64,000 nucleotides of DNA from Palsa-506 sp963707065 (GCA_963707065.1 CAVPPJ010000038.1:92164-156163), one strand, 5' to 3'; positions 50,262 through 59,349 are shown, counted from the stretch's first letter. Numbers and translations: made by a program. Notes: generated from the letters alone by a model not told the origin.

Positions 50262-51683
50262 ATGCGCGGCGGTCAGGTGGGGGGACTGTGGGCGCCGCAG
50301 GCGCGGGCGCTGACCGCGGGGCTGGTGCTGACGATCACCTTCGTCGCGTCCGAGGCGCTGGCTGTCGTGACGGTGATGCCCGTGGTCGCGCGTGATCTTG
50401 GCGGGTTCCGCCTGTACGGCTGGGTGTTCAGCGCGTTCATGCTGGGCAGCGTGGTCGGCATCGTGGCGGCAGGCCGGGAGGCCGACCGGCGCGGGCCCGC
50501 GATCCCTTTCGTGGCCGGGCTCGTGCTGTTCGAGGCCGGGCTGGCTGTCGCCGGGCTGGCCCCGTCGATGGCGGTGCTGGTGGCGGGGCGCGCGCTGCAG
50601 GGCATGGGCGCTGGCGCGGTGCCGGCGGTGGCCTACGTGTCGATTGGCCGCAGCCTGGCCGGGCCGCTTCGCGCCCGCATGATGGCGGTGCTGTCGACCG
50701 CCTGGGTGGCCCCGGGGCTGGCCGGGCCGGTCATCGCGGCCGGGGTCGCGCACGCGTTCGGGTGGCGGTGGGTGTTCCTGGGGCTGCTGCCGGTAGTCGC
50801 GCTGACCGGATCGGTTGCCGTGCCCGCCCTGATCCGCCTGGGCCCGCCGGGGTCGCGGGGCGCGGTGGAACACCGGCTGACCGACGGCATCGTCGTGGCG
50901 GCCGGGACGGCGATGATCCTGGCCGGCCTTACGCTCGCGGCCGGCTCCGGTGCCATCCTGCCCGGTGCCGGGCTGCTGGCGGCCGGCGGGCTCATCGGGC
51001 TTCCCGCGCTGCGCCGGCTAGTTCCGGCCGGCACCCTGACCGGGCGCCGAGGACTTCCGGCCACCATCTTGAGCCGTGGCCTGCTGACGTTCACGTTCTT
51101 CGGCGCCGACGCCTACGTGACCCTGTCGATCACGGAGATCCGGCACCGCAGCCCGGTGGTGGCGGGCATCGCCGTCACGGGCGCCACGCTGACCTGGACC
51201 GCCGGTGCCTGGCTGCAGGCCCGGCTGAGCGAGCGGTGGGAAGCGCGCCGCCTGGTACGCGTCGGGCTGGTGATCGTGCTGGCCGGCATTGCCGGGATGA
51301 TCCTCGTGCTGCAGCCGCGCGTGCCGGTGGCGGCCGGCCTGGCGGCCTGGACGGTCGCGGGCCTGGGCATGGGACTGGCGTATGCGCCGCTTTCCCTGCT
51401 GATGCTGCGGGAGGCGCCGCCCGGCCGGGAAGGATGGGCGTCGGCGTCCCTGAACCTCGCCGACGTGCTCGGCACGGCGATCGGCGTCGGCATAGGCGGC
51501 GCCGCCGTGGCCGCGGCCACCGGCCGGAGCCTGCACCTGGGCGTGCTGGCGGCGTTCGCCATCGCCGCGGCGGTGGGCATCGTGGCGTTGGTGCTTACCC
51601 GCCGGCTGCCGGCCGGCCCGGGCACATCCCGGCCGGCCGCTGCGGAACCCTTGCCGAGCGAGCGCCCCGGCGCTGTCGGCTGA
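50262..51683 (+). CDS. MFS transporter
   Basis: 473 residues from ATG 50262, behind AGGATGGAGGG. TM1-2 includes FVASEALAVVTVMPVVARDL, then GREADRRGPAIPF (motif A), VAGRALQGMGAGAVPAVAYVSIGR (motif B) and TAWVAPGLAGPVIAAGVAHAFGWRWVF (motif C). About 14 hydrophobic segments, DHA2-like with a reduced loop. Likely exports a drug or metabolite. The region between it and the GMC gene (50121-50261) is the shared divergent promoter area. Confidence 0.87.
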   Translation: MRGGQVGGLWAPQARALTAGLVLTITFVASEALAVVTVMPVVARDLGGFRLYGWVFSAFMLGSVVGIVAAGREADRRGPAIPFVAGLVLFEAGLAVAGLAPSMAVLVAGRALQGMGAGAVPAVAYVSIGRSLAGPLRARMMAVLSTAWVAPGLAGPVIAAGVAHAFGWRWVFLGLLPVVALTGSVAVPALIRLGPPGSRGAVEHRLTDGIVVAAGTAMILAGLTLAAGSGAILPGAGLLAAGGLIGLPALRRLVPAGTLTGRRGLPATILSRGLLTFTFFGADAYVTLSITEIRHRSPVVAGIAVTGATLTWTAGAWLQARLSERWEARRLVRVGLVIVLAGIAGMILVLQPRVPVAAGLAAWTVAGLGMGLAYAPLSLLMLREAPPGREGWASASLNLADVLGTAIGVGIGGAAVAAATGRSLHLGVLAAFAIAAAVGIVALVLTRRLPAGPGTSRPAAAEPLPSERPGAVG

Positions 51684-51742
51684 CGCCCCGGCGGCGGTTG
51701 AGAACGCCTGCGCGTAGTCACCGCTGCTGCCCTGGTCCGGCG

Positions 51743-52609
51743 TCAGGACGGGACCGCGGCCAGGCGGGCGCGGCGGAGCTGATGCAGGGTCCAGCCATGG
51801 CCCGCCGGGTCGAGGGGTCTCGTCACGGCCGTGAATATTTCCGCGGCCCGGCGATAGGACATCCGGGCCCTGCCGGTGACCGGGCAGATGTCCGCGGCCA
51901 TCGTGCCGCCCGGTGCCCGGCGCTCGGTGAGGAACACCGGCCCGAACCTGCGGCCCGCCAGCAGCCAGTCCAGTAGCTGGCTGGTGCCGGCGGTCCACTG
52001 GATCCAGGTACCCGGCGCGCCCGGCGAACCGGTGCGTGCCCGGTGCGCGTGCAGGTCGAGCTGGCCGGCGTCCAGGCGGAGTATGCCGTCGGCTGATCCG
52101 GTCGTGTCGTAGAGGACGCGCCAGAATGCCTGCTCGCGCAGGCTCGCGGTGACCCCGAAGAGCCCGGTGACCTGATCGTCGGTGAGCGGGGGCAGCGGTG
52201 CCGCCACGCCGGCGACGTGCCGGATTCCGGCCGTTGGATCGCTGCTGAGCCAACCCTGGTCCTGCCACCAGCCGACTGCGCTGCGGAGCGCGGAGAGTTC
52301 CCGGTTGACGGTACGGACGTCCGCGGCCGCGGCGCGGTCCGCGACGGCGGCGGCGAGGCTCGCGCGGGCGCCCGCGCGGTCGAGCAGCGCCAGCGGCACC
52401 ACCGGTGGCATGGCACCCCGCCGTCTGGTTCCCGGCGGCGGCTGCCGTCCCACGAGCGGCCAGGCCCAGCTGGTCAGGGAAATCCGGTAGACGCGGCGCG
52501 ACGCCGCGCCGAGCGATGCCCCGGCGAGATAGCGGTCGACCGCGACTGCGTACTCCACCGGCACGGGCCCGGGCGGGAGCACCCGTACCGCCGGGGTGTG
52601 CGGCTGCAT
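51743..52609 (-). CDS. Tyrosine recombinase/integrase-like protein, C-terminally truncated
   Basis: 288 residues from ATG 52609 with a near-ideal AAAGGAGG six bases upstream. The SAM-like N-terminal domain is visible (YAVAVDRYLAGASLGAASRRVYRISLTSWAWPL; ADVRTVNRELSALRSAVGWWQDQGWLSSDPTAGI). The catalytic part begins with REQAFWRVLYDTTGSADGILRLDAGQLDL, where the first catalytic Arg is replaced by Asp/Gly in context, and ends GWTLHQLRRARLAAVPS (His-x-x-Arg box). The remaining segment with the second His/Trp and the Tyr nucleophile is absent. It is probably inactive in strand cleavage, or a DNA-binding derivative. Confidence 0.7.
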   Translation of the reverse strand: MQPHTPAVRVLPPGPVPVEYAVAVDRYLAGASLGAASRRVYRISLTSWAWPLVGRQPPPGTRRRGAMPPVVPLALLDRAGARASLAAAVADRAAAADVRTVNRELSALRSAVGWWQDQGWLSSDPTAGIRHVAGVAAPLPPLTDDQVTGLFGVTASLREQAFWRVLYDTTGSADGILRLDAGQLDLHAHRARTGSPGAPGTWIQWTAGTSQLLDWLLAGRRFGPVFLTERRAPGGTMAADICPVTGRARMSYRRAAEIFTAVTRPLDPAGHGWTLHQLRRARLAAVPS

Positions 52610-52704
52610 GGCCCGCCTCCTTTGCGTGCTCGTCCCGGCGCTATCGGCGGTAAATACGCGCCGCCTTGCCGGGATTTCATCATAACGCAGCCGGCCAGCG
52701 CATT

Positions 52705-52719
52705 TACTGCGACACAGTA
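52705..52719. promoter_or_regulatory. 5-5-5 inverted repeat upstream of the recombinase-like gene
   Basis: TACTG-CGACA-CAGTA. It lies in an AT-richer gap about 95 bp before the recombinase ATG and about 100 bp before the divergent MFS gene. The octamer ACCGCAGT occurs three times nearby (about 52759, 52840, 52875). Possibly a regulator site. Confidence 0.45.
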
Positions 52720-52809
52720 GGGCCTGCATAAGACATGAGCCCACGGCCCCTACGGTAATCACCGCAGTTCTCGTTGCGTTTTCCTGGAATTTCCTGCCAT
52801 GGTAGAACT

Positions 52810-54225
52810 ATGCGCGGAAGGCATGAGTATTCGGTTACTAACCGCAGTAAAAATCGCGGTCAGCGGAATCTCGTGACCGCAGTAAAACAAGCCGGCGAGA
52901 TCGCAGAAAGCCAGGCCAAGGGGTCCGCTGAGGTCGCGGATGGTAATGCATCCGTGCCACCAGGCAGCCGGATCAGAAAGTGGCGGAGTGGTTTCATAAG
53001 AAATTCGGCAGGTGTCTTGCGTGAGCGCAATTTCCGCCGGTTCTATACGGGCTACGTGACGTCCCTGTTCGGCACGTCGATGTCCTCGGTCGCGCTGGCG
53101 TTCGCTGTCCTGGATGGTGGCGGGAATGCGGCCGATCTCGGCTATGTCTTCGCGGCAGGCGTGGTGCCTCAGGTCCTGTTCATGCTCGGCGGGGGAGTGC
53201 TCGCCGATCGGCTGGGGCGCCGGCCGGTGATGCTGGCGGCGGATGCGGTCCGCTTCACCGTGCAGGCCACGCTGGCGGCGGCGCTGCTAGCCGGGTCACC
53301 GCCCATCTGGCTGTTCGTCGTGCTGGAGGCGCTGCTGGGCACCGGGGAGGCGTTCTTTACCCCGGCGCTCGGCGCGCTGACGCCGGACATCGCGCCGCCC
53401 CGGCGGCTGAGTGACGCGAACGCACTGCTCGGCCTCGCCCAGTCGGTGACCAGGATTACCGGGCCTGCGGTGGCCGGGATCCTGGTCGCCGCCACCATGC
53501 CCGGCGTGGTCATCGCGCTCGATGCCGCCAGCTACGGCGTGAGCGTGCTTGCGCTGAGCCTGCTGCGCCTGCCGGCCAGGAAGGCGCCGCTGCGCTCGCC
53601 ACTGCGTGACCTGGCCGACGGGTGGGTGCAGTTCAGGTCCCTGACCTGGCTGTGGGTTACCACCGTGCAGTACGCACTCTTCAACCTGTTCACCTGGGCG
53701 CCCTACCTGCTGCTCGGGCCGATCGCGGCGAGGGACTACCTCGGCGGCGCGCGTGCCTGGGGCCTCATCCTGGCGGCTCAGGCCGCCGGGGCGATCCTGG
53801 CGGGCACGCTGCTGGTGGGCCGGCGGCCCCGGCGGCCGGTCGTCGCGGCGGTGATCGGCGCGTTCGGCTACCCGATGCCGTGCCTGCTGCTCGCGCTGCA
53901 CGCGCCTGTCTGGGGCGTGGCCGCCGGGGCACTGGCGGCCGGCGTCGGCTCGGCCGTGTCCAACACGTTCTGGACCACGGCGCTGCAGCAGCAGGTGCCG
54001 CCGGAGATGCTGGCACGGGTTATGGCGTTCTCGCTGACGGGTTCCTTTGCCCTCGGCTCGGCCGCGTTCACGGTCATCGGCCCGATCGCCGCAGTGGCCG
54101 GGGCGGGCACCGTGCTCGGCGTCGCGGCAGCCTGGGGGATACTCAGCCCGGCGGTGGTCCTTGCGGTGCCCGCCGTCTGGTCGGTTGGCTGGCGCCCGGC
54201 GGCTAGCCGTGACCCGGCGATGTGA
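52810..54225 (+). CDS. MFS exporter, EntS/DHA3-like
   Basis: 471 residues from ATG 52810; TTG 52774 and GTG 52873 are alternatives, and none has a good Shine-Dalgarno. The first 70 codons are hydrophilic and AT-richer than the rest. The transport domain begins at RNFRRFYTGYVTSLFGTSMSSVALAFAVL and continues with GGGVLADRLGRRPVMLAADAVRF (motif A), EALLGTGEAFFTPALGALTPDI, and SVTRITGPAVAGIL. Twelve helices are counted. The family exports siderophores or macrolides. The N-terminal extension may be an upstream-start artefact. Confidence 0.85.
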   Translation: MRGRHEYSVTNRSKNRGQRNLVTAVKQAGEIAESQAKGSAEVADGNASVPPGSRIRKWRSGFIRNSAGVLRERNFRRFYTGYVTSLFGTSMSSVALAFAVLDGGGNAADLGYVFAAGVVPQVLFMLGGGVLADRLGRRPVMLAADAVRFTVQATLAAALLAGSPPIWLFVVLEALLGTGEAFFTPALGALTPDIAPPRRLSDANALLGLAQSVTRITGPAVAGILVAATMPGVVIALDAASYGVSVLALSLLRLPARKAPLRSPLRDLADGWVQFRSLTWLWVTTVQYALFNLFTWAPYLLLGPIAARDYLGGARAWGLILAAQAAGAILAGTLLVGRRPRRPVVAAVIGAFGYPMPCLLLALHAPVWGVAAGALAAGVGSAVSNTFWTTALQQQVPPEMLARVMAFSLTGSFALGSAAFTVIGPIAAVAGAGTVLGVAAAWGILSPAVVLAVPAVWSVGWRPAASRDPAM

Positions 54226-54321
54226 CCGCGCGCTGGACGAGTTGATCGATGGTGCTTGCGCTGCCTGGCCCTGAGCCATATAACGGTCTTGCCCGTGATC
54301 GGCTCGCTCGAGGGGATTCAG

Positions 54322-56109
54322 ATGAGACGTGCGCTTGGGATTGGCCTTACCGCCACTATGATGGCGGCATCATTAGCACTCGTTGCCGGCAGCGCCGTCT
54401 CGTCGGTGGCGGCCGCATCAGCATCGAAGCCGGTGCCGAAAGCGAACGCGACGGTGAAGACCGGCGGGCCGCAGCACTGGTGTGGCACCAATGGCATCGA
54501 GTGCACTGAGCCGGCGCTCAACTGGGACGAGTTCGCCGGCTTCGACCAGGCCAGGAAGGACGGCGCGCACATCAACGGCTACATCGGTCACGACGAGCCG
54601 GCCACGCTGTTCTACTCGAACCGGCCCGGTTCGGGCAACAACGTCACCTACCAGATGGTGCTGCCGAAGGACCCGCCCACCCGGCCGAAGCAGGACGGCA
54701 GCGGCGGCACGGACAGTTTCCAGCTGCATCCGACGTTCTGGCTCGGCATGGTGATGTGCGACGACCAGGGCTCTCCAAACCCGGACGGAGCCGCTCTTAC
54801 CGGCCATCCCAGTGTCCCGTGCAAGCCGGACAGCGACAGCAACATCTTCAACAGCCAGAATCCGTCCAGTCCGCGCTACTTCGGCCTCGGCCCGGGCCAG
54901 GCTTACGAGGAGATGCAGTTCTACCCGCCGGGCTGGGCGCCGTGGCCGGCCGGCATCGGCTGCACGGCCAACCAGTGGTGCGCCGCGCTGAACATCGACA
55001 CGTTCTCCGAGAACGTGAACACCGGGCAGTTCAACAACACCGCGTGCCTGAACAGCGTCGGCCCGGAACCGGTGAACTTCGCGTTCGTCACCAAGAACGG
55101 CGTCGCGACGGCGCCGGCCAACCCGGCGCACCCTGAGCACTTCACGCCCAACCCGAAGCGCGACTTCCTGATGAACGCCGGGGACAATCTCACGGTCCGG
55201 CTGTTCGACACCGCCAGCGGGATGCGCGTGGTGATCAACGACCACACCACGCACACCAACGGCTCGATGACGGCCAGCAAGGCCAACGGGTTCGGCAACG
55301 TGGTGTTCGACCCGAGCGCCAGCAAGTGCACGGTGACTCCGTACACCTTCCACCCGGAGTTCAGCACCTCGACGCCGGCCACCCGTAACGTTGCCGCTGC
55401 GCACACCTACAACGTCGCGTTCTCCGACGAGATCGGGCACTTCGAGTACTGCGCCAAGGTCGGCACCGACCCGAACAGCACGTGCCTCAAGCCGCTCGGC
55501 CCCGACACGAACGACGGCGACAACGCCGGGCCGGACCCGGCTGGCGATGACGACTTCTGCCTGCCGGCGTCGGCGTCGCTGAAGGTGAAGATCGGAGGCT
55601 GCCTCGATATCGACGGCGATTTCGACGGCGTGTCCTATAACTTCACCTGGCCGGGCTCGATCAGCAATCCGACCGCTGACCGGCTGCTGAACCCGAGGTC
55701 GTTCCTGTTCACTAGCCCCACCGTCAAGGGCAGCAACTTCACCTCGATGGCCTTCGAGTCGGACATCTCGCGGAACGAGTCAGACGACACGGCCTTCCGG
55801 GTGGACGTACCGTGCCAGCGGCACATCATCAACCCGTCCGACCCGAGCCCGGGGACTGGCTGCGTGAACCCGCCGCCGAACTCGGTCTTCTACCCCTTCT
55901 ACAGCACCCGTCAGGTCGGCGGAACGTGCATGTGGCAGGAAGGCGGACCTTACATCCCGGGTACCACCAACAAGTTCGGCGGAAGTGCGCACGCCGAGTA
56001 CGGGCCGCTGCGGGCGATCTCCTACCCGACGGCCCCGTTCGGCACCATCACCAAGCGCTTCAACGACTTCCGCAGGAACCTCAACTCCTTGCCCTGTCCG
56101 GCGACGTGA
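54322..56109 (+). CDS. Large secreted protein of unknown function, third family member
   Basis: 595 residues from ATG 54322 (GAGGGGA nine bases upstream). A Sec-type signal (MRRALGIGLTATMMAASLALVAGSAVSSVAAA) is followed by HINGYIGHDEP, GSGNNVTYQMVLP, CKPDSDSN, YEEMQFYPPGWAPW, WCAALNIDTFSE, EPVNFAFVTKNG, FLMNAGDNLTVRLFD, DEIGHFEYC, DIDGDFDGVSYNFTWPG and MAFESDI, the same order as the proteins at 22750-26938. Overall identity to them is moderate, so it diverged long before the tandem duplication. About 16 Cys suggest disulfides. It lacks an acidic or enzymatic signature that I can name, and ends near a perfect hairpin (56193-56230). Confidence 0.85.
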   Translation: MRRALGIGLTATMMAASLALVAGSAVSSVAAASASKPVPKANATVKTGGPQHWCGTNGIECTEPALNWDEFAGFDQARKDGAHINGYIGHDEPATLFYSNRPGSGNNVTYQMVLPKDPPTRPKQDGSGGTDSFQLHPTFWLGMVMCDDQGSPNPDGAALTGHPSVPCKPDSDSNIFNSQNPSSPRYFGLGPGQAYEEMQFYPPGWAPWPAGIGCTANQWCAALNIDTFSENVNTGQFNNTACLNSVGPEPVNFAFVTKNGVATAPANPAHPEHFTPNPKRDFLMNAGDNLTVRLFDTASGMRVVINDHTTHTNGSMTASKANGFGNVVFDPSASKCTVTPYTFHPEFSTSTPATRNVAAAHTYNVAFSDEIGHFEYCAKVGTDPNSTCLKPLGPDTNDGDNAGPDPAGDDDFCLPASASLKVKIGGCLDIDGDFDGVSYNFTWPGSISNPTADRLLNPRSFLFTSPTVKGSNFTSMAFESDISRNESDDTAFRVDVPCQRHIINPSDPSPGTGCVNPPPNSVFYPFYSTRQVGGTCMWQEGGPYIPGTTNKFGGSAHAEYGPLRAISYPTAPFGTITKRFNDFRRNLNSLPCPAT

Positions 56110-56173
56110 CCGGTAACGGCGCCCAGCTCGCTTCAGCCAGAAGTGACCTGGGCTCTGGGTACCAGACACCGGA

Positions 56174-56461
56174 CTAGCCGTTACCGCACCAGCAGGGCCT
56201 GCCGCGATAAGTAACTCGCGGCAGGCCCTGTTCTGGGTGCCGCACGATAACCGGCACTGATAGCCGCTGGATGCACGGGCCGTCCAGGCCCGGGCTGGTC
56301 CCCATGCCGACCGAGGGCAGGCGGCCGCAGACATTGACACTGCCTTCGGCCTGGCGCCGCCCGGCGCCGATGCCCTGAAGCGGCGCATGCCGGGGCGTGC
56401 CAGCGCATGCGGCCAGTAACAACATGGCAGCAATACCGGTGATGACCAGTACCTGTCTCAT
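56174..56461 (-). CDS. Small putative lipoprotein
   Basis: 95 residues from ATG 56461 (GAGGAGG upstream). A signal peptide MRQVLVITGIAAMLLLAACAG ends in the lipobox LAAC, so Cys19 would be lipidated at the outer face of the membrane. The mature part is short and carries Cys at GRLPSV-side (VCGRL), GPCIQRL and RPCWCGNG, with no known domain. Its 3' coding sequence overlaps the terminator hairpin of the secreted-protein gene on the other strand. Confidence 0.6.
   Translation of the reverse strand: MRQVLVITGIAAMLLLAACAGTPRHAPLQGIGAGRRQAEGSVNVCGRLPSVGMGTSPGLDGPCIQRLSVPVIVRHPEQGLPRVTYRGRPCWCGNG
56193..56230. terminator. Perfect 15-bp hairpin after the third secreted-protein gene
   Basis: Arms 56193-56207 and 56216-56230 are exact complements with an 8-base loop TAAGTAAC. 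It is about 85 bp past the stop. All three secreted-protein genes end in such a stem containing GGGCCTG or CAGGCCC. Confidence 0.75.
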
Positions 56462-56684
56462 GGCTTCCTCCTCGCTGAACCCAGTCGACGCTTGGACGCA
56501 CCGGCCGCCGCCACCGTTCCGGCGGGTCGCTCCTAGCGCGTGATTCCTGATTCCGGTCCGGTGCGGCATGTCGGGCTGATCGCGGAATGGGGGCACCTGT
56601 TCCTGCCTGCCGATTTCAGCCCAGGCGCGCTGCTGGTGGGCGGCCCCGGGCGGCCGGTGGTCCGGCGTCCCCGGCAGACAGCGG

Positions 56685-57230
56685 TCAGCCGGAACCCGGC
56701 AATGTGACCGGCCGCTTATGCTGGTAGCCGGCCATCAGCTTCTCCCGGATATCCGGCGGCAGCGGCTTGACCGCCTCGCGCATCGTGACGCGGAGGCGCG
56801 TGTGCGCGCGGGGCGAGCCACTCGGCCACGAGCCGGGGGCGCCGCCTGGCCGTATCGCGCAGCAGGTTGTCTACCAGTGCCCAGGTACGGGCCGTGCGCA
56901 GCATGGTCTCCACCAGCAGCGTGTCCTCGGCCCGGAGCAGGCCGGAGTTGGCGTCCAGGAGCTCGACGGCCACCGGCAGTCGTGGATCGCCCGGGACCAC
57001 AACGCGCGGGCGACGGCCACCAGGTCGGCGCGGGTCAGGTCCGGCCGGTCCGCGCACCACGTCCGGGCCGTGCTTCGCAGCACCGGCACCGAGATGCCGG
57101 CGAACTCCAGGTCACTCTTGAGGTAGGCATTCTCGCTGACCGCCCGTTCCAGGGAGCCGCCTGCCCGCAGCGCGTGCTCGATTGCGGTCGCCTCGCTGGC
57201 GGCGTCTGCGTGCACTGCGGGTCCGGTCAT
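56685..57230 (-). pseudogene. DNA alkylation repair enzyme (AlkD-like), decayed
   Basis: From ATG 57230 one frame reads the HEAT-repeat start of AlkD-type glycosylases (RAVSENAYLKSDLEFAGISVPVLRSTARTWC, DLVAVARALWSRAIHDCR). At about 56990 the protein shifts frame to LPVAVELLDANSGLLRAEDTLLVETMLRTARTWALVDNLLRDTARRRPRLVAEWLAP, then shifts again at about 56800 to RVTMREAVKPLPPDIREKLM and a stop at 56685. The middle repeats with the catalytic Asp and Trp (typically DFWLRRA) are missing. Two shifts plus a deletion mark true decay. Confidence 0.75.
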
Positions 57231-57425
57231 AGGCCGCGATTCTTCCCACGCCGGTGGCCGGCGAAGTCACCGGACGGGATCGACGGCGCCACCAGCCTGT
57301 GACCACCGTCTCGCCCTGACCAGCCCGCACCCGCAGAAACCCACGTCGTGCCTTTGGCGGGCCGCCCCGCGGGGACGGCCCCCGCAGGTCATGCCCGGGC
57401 TTTCCGGTGCCCTTCGCACGCCCCG

Positions 57426-57720
57426 CTAGTGCCCGGGATAGGGCAGCAGGTTGAGCCCGACGAGACCGTTGACGGCCGCCGCATATCTGGCCGTCGTTGT
57501 GGCTGTCACTGGCGATCCACAGGCCTGCGGTGGTCACCAGCACGTCGTCGGTGCCGAGGCCGCGTGACTTGGTGAGGTTGAGCGTGACGCTGAGGCCATG
57601 GCGCAGCACCCGCCGCGCCCGTCTGCGTAGGCGTCCGTAGGCTCGACCGGCCGCATACGGCCTGGCCTGGATCGTGCCGGGGCCGGACCACACGGAAGAT
57701 CTCCGGGTGCAGGCATACGA
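57426..57720 (-). pseudogene. Remnant of an unrecognised gene
   Basis: On the minus strand VTLNLTKSRGLGTDDVLVT, then TAGLWIASDSHNDGQIC, is plausible protein. The following AVNGLVGLNLLPYPGH to the stop at 57426 is one frame away. The start and most of the gene are missing. The TAGLWIASD / CGG / LLPYP pattern resembles C-termini of actinobacterial secreted repeat proteins, but I cannot name a family. The whole 57231-57780 interval has no other gene. Confidence 0.35.
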
Positions 57721-57786
57721 TCCGTCTGCCTGCGTGCCAGCTGTACCCCAGGTCCCGAACGCTGGCTGAGTCAGGGAGCAGGCGCC

Positions 57787-58317
57787 TCAGAGTGCCTGGC
57801 GGCTTGCTGGCATATCCCGTGCGCGGCGGGCGCGGAGCACGGCGCGGGCGATGACCGGGGCCCCGATAACCGAGGGGAGCAGCCAGAACGCCAGCGGCGG
57901 CAGGCGGTCCCATAGCGGCAGGTGCGGGCCGTTGTCGACGTAGAACGCAGTGAGCATGGCGATGTAGCCGATGCCCATCCCGGCGATATGGCCGGTGTCG
58001 CCGAGACGATGGCGACGGCGGTGCCAGTATCCAATCGTCGCCGCAGTGAATGCCACCGCGCCGATGATGAGCAGGCGGTAATCCTGCCGCAAGCGCATCG
58101 CGGCCAGGATCGCGGCGGTGGCAAAGACGACGGTGATAGCGCGGTAAAACCAGCGGCCCGCCCGGATGTGCCTCGGGCTGCCCTTGCGCGCCAGCGCCGC
58201 GACCGCGCCGGTGGTCACCGCGGTGAGCCCGGCGAGCACGTGGATGACGAGGAACGCCAGGAAGACCGGCGTGGTCGAGCCGACCTGGTCGCCGAGGATG
58301 CGGCCGGCCGTCAGCAT
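57787..58317 (-). CDS. DUF2306 membrane protein
   Basis: 176 residues with four hydrophobic helices: FLAFLVIHVLAGLTAVTTGAVAAL, AITVVFATAAILAAM, LLIIGAVAFTAATIGY and IAGMGIGYIAMLTAFYVD. The ARKGSPRHIRAGRWFYR loop between helices 1 and 2, and the conserved His (VIHVLAG; RHIRAG), are the DUF2306 signature. Function is unknown; related four-helix proteins bind haem. It is divergent from the PadR operon, whose palindromic operator lies in the shared 120-bp gap, so PadR may control both. Confidence 0.8.
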   Translation of the reverse strand: MLTAGRILGDQVGSTTPVFLAFLVIHVLAGLTAVTTGAVAALARKGSPRHIRAGRWFYRAITVVFATAAILAAMRLRQDYRLLIIGAVAFTAATIGYWHRRRHRLGDTGHIAGMGIGYIAMLTAFYVDNGPHLPLWDRLPPLAFWLLPSVIGAPVIARAVLRARRARDMPASRQAL

Positions 58318-58422
58318 GTTAGCTGGCCTCCTGCCATCGGGGGTGGTTCGCGTTTTTGTGTAAGTAGGAACGCTACCTATTGAACGACTCTACGCCGCGG
58401 ATTGCCTGGTGGAAAGGCCCAG

Positions 58423-58437
58423 AGTAGTGTTACTACT
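58423..58437. promoter_or_regulatory. 6-3-6 palindrome, candidate PadR operator
   Basis: AGTAGT-GTT-ACTACT ends one base before ATG 58439 of the PadR gene. A second related half-site pair, AGTAGGAACGCTACCT, lies at about 58365. Suited to autoregulation. Confidence 0.6.
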
Positions 58438-58438
58438 T

Positions 58439-58777
58439 ATGCGGGGCGAGGAGCTGAAGGGTCATCTGGACGCGCTGCTGCTGGCCGCTCTGGAAGACGG
58501 CCCGCGTCATGGCTACGCGGTAATTGAGGCGCTGCGCCACAGCACCGGCGGCCGCCTGGATCTGCCCACCGGCACGATCTACCCGGCGCTGCGCCGGCTG
58601 GAGGCCGGGGGCCTGATCAGCGGGTCGTGGTCGGTGGTGGCCGGCCGCCAGCGGCGTGAATACCGGCTGACCGCGGCCGGGACCCGCGCACTATCGGGTA
58701 AACGGGCCGCCTGGCGGGATTTCGCCGCTATGGTTAGCGCCGCCCTGGAAGCCAAGCCATGGCCGAACCCAGCCTGA
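58439..58777 (+). CDS. PadR-family transcriptional regulator
   Basis: 112 residues from ATG 58439 (GTG 58409 is an alternative, but lies before the palindrome). LKGHLDALLLAALEDGPRHGYAVIEALRHSTGGRLDLPTGTIYPALRRLEAGGLISGSWSV is the PadR winged helix, with GRQRREYRLTAAGTRAL as the wing and dimerisation helix start. It overlaps by 19 bp a membrane protein gene of the type that typically accompanies PadR regulators. The absence of a Shine-Dalgarno suggests a leaderless message. Confidence 0.92.
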   Translation: MRGEELKGHLDALLLAALEDGPRHGYAVIEALRHSTGGRLDLPTGTIYPALRRLEAGGLISGSWSVVAGRQRREYRLTAAGTRALSGKRAAWRDFAAMVSAALEAKPWPNPA

Positions 58778-59334
58778 TCGGTGGTTATCTGGCGGCACTG
58801 TCCGCCCAGCTGCCCGCACCCATCGTTGCCGAGCTGGCCGACGGGCTTGACCAGACCCGCCAGCACTACCTCGCGCGCGGCCTGGGCGCAGACGCCGCAG
58901 CTAGAGCCGCGCTGGCCGAGTTCGGCGAGCCGCAGGTAATCGTGGCCGCGTTCACCCGCGCCAGTCCTGCCCGCCGCGCCGCCCGCAGGCTCCTGGCGAC
59001 CGGGCCGATGGTCGGTGCCTGCTGGGGCACTGCGCTAATCACCAGCCGAGCCTGGACCTGGCCAGTCCCGACCACCGTGCGCGTCCTGCTCGGCATGACG
59101 CTGATCACCGCTATCGGCCTGCTGGCCGCTGCCGCCGTGGGCAGGCGCTACCAGTCAGCCGGCCGCGCAGCAGCCGCCGGATGCATCGGTATCACCGCCC
59201 TCGACGCCACTATGCTCATCACCATCATGCTCGCCGCACCGGCCGTGATCTGGCCCATCATCATGGCCGCAGCGGCCAGCGCCGCCCGCATCACCTTCAC
59301 CGCCCGCACCCTGCGCTCGGTTCTGGCCGGCTGA
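58759..59334 (+). CDS. Membrane protein with N-terminal permease-prefix-like domain
   Basis: 191 residues overlapping the PadR gene by 19 bp. The N-terminal 65 residues are soluble and helical: IGGYLAALSAQLPAPIVAELADGLDQTRQHYLARGLGADAAARAALAEFGEPQVIVAAF, the HAAS/permease prefix type in which Ala-rich helix pairs read EFGEP. Four membrane helices follow (for example VRVLLGMTLITAIGLLAAAAVG). In homologous operons such proteins are co-regulated by PadR and linked to envelope stress or ABC transporters. The exact role is unknown. Confidence 0.8.
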   Translation: MAEPSLIGGYLAALSAQLPAPIVAELADGLDQTRQHYLARGLGADAAARAALAEFGEPQVIVAAFTRASPARRAARRLLATGPMVGACWGTALITSRAWTWPVPTTVRVLLGMTLITAIGLLAAAAVGRRYQSAGRAAAAGCIGITALDATMLITIMLAAPAVIWPIIMAAAASAARITFTARTLRSVLAG

Positions 59335-59349
59335 CTGGATGGTTAATCG

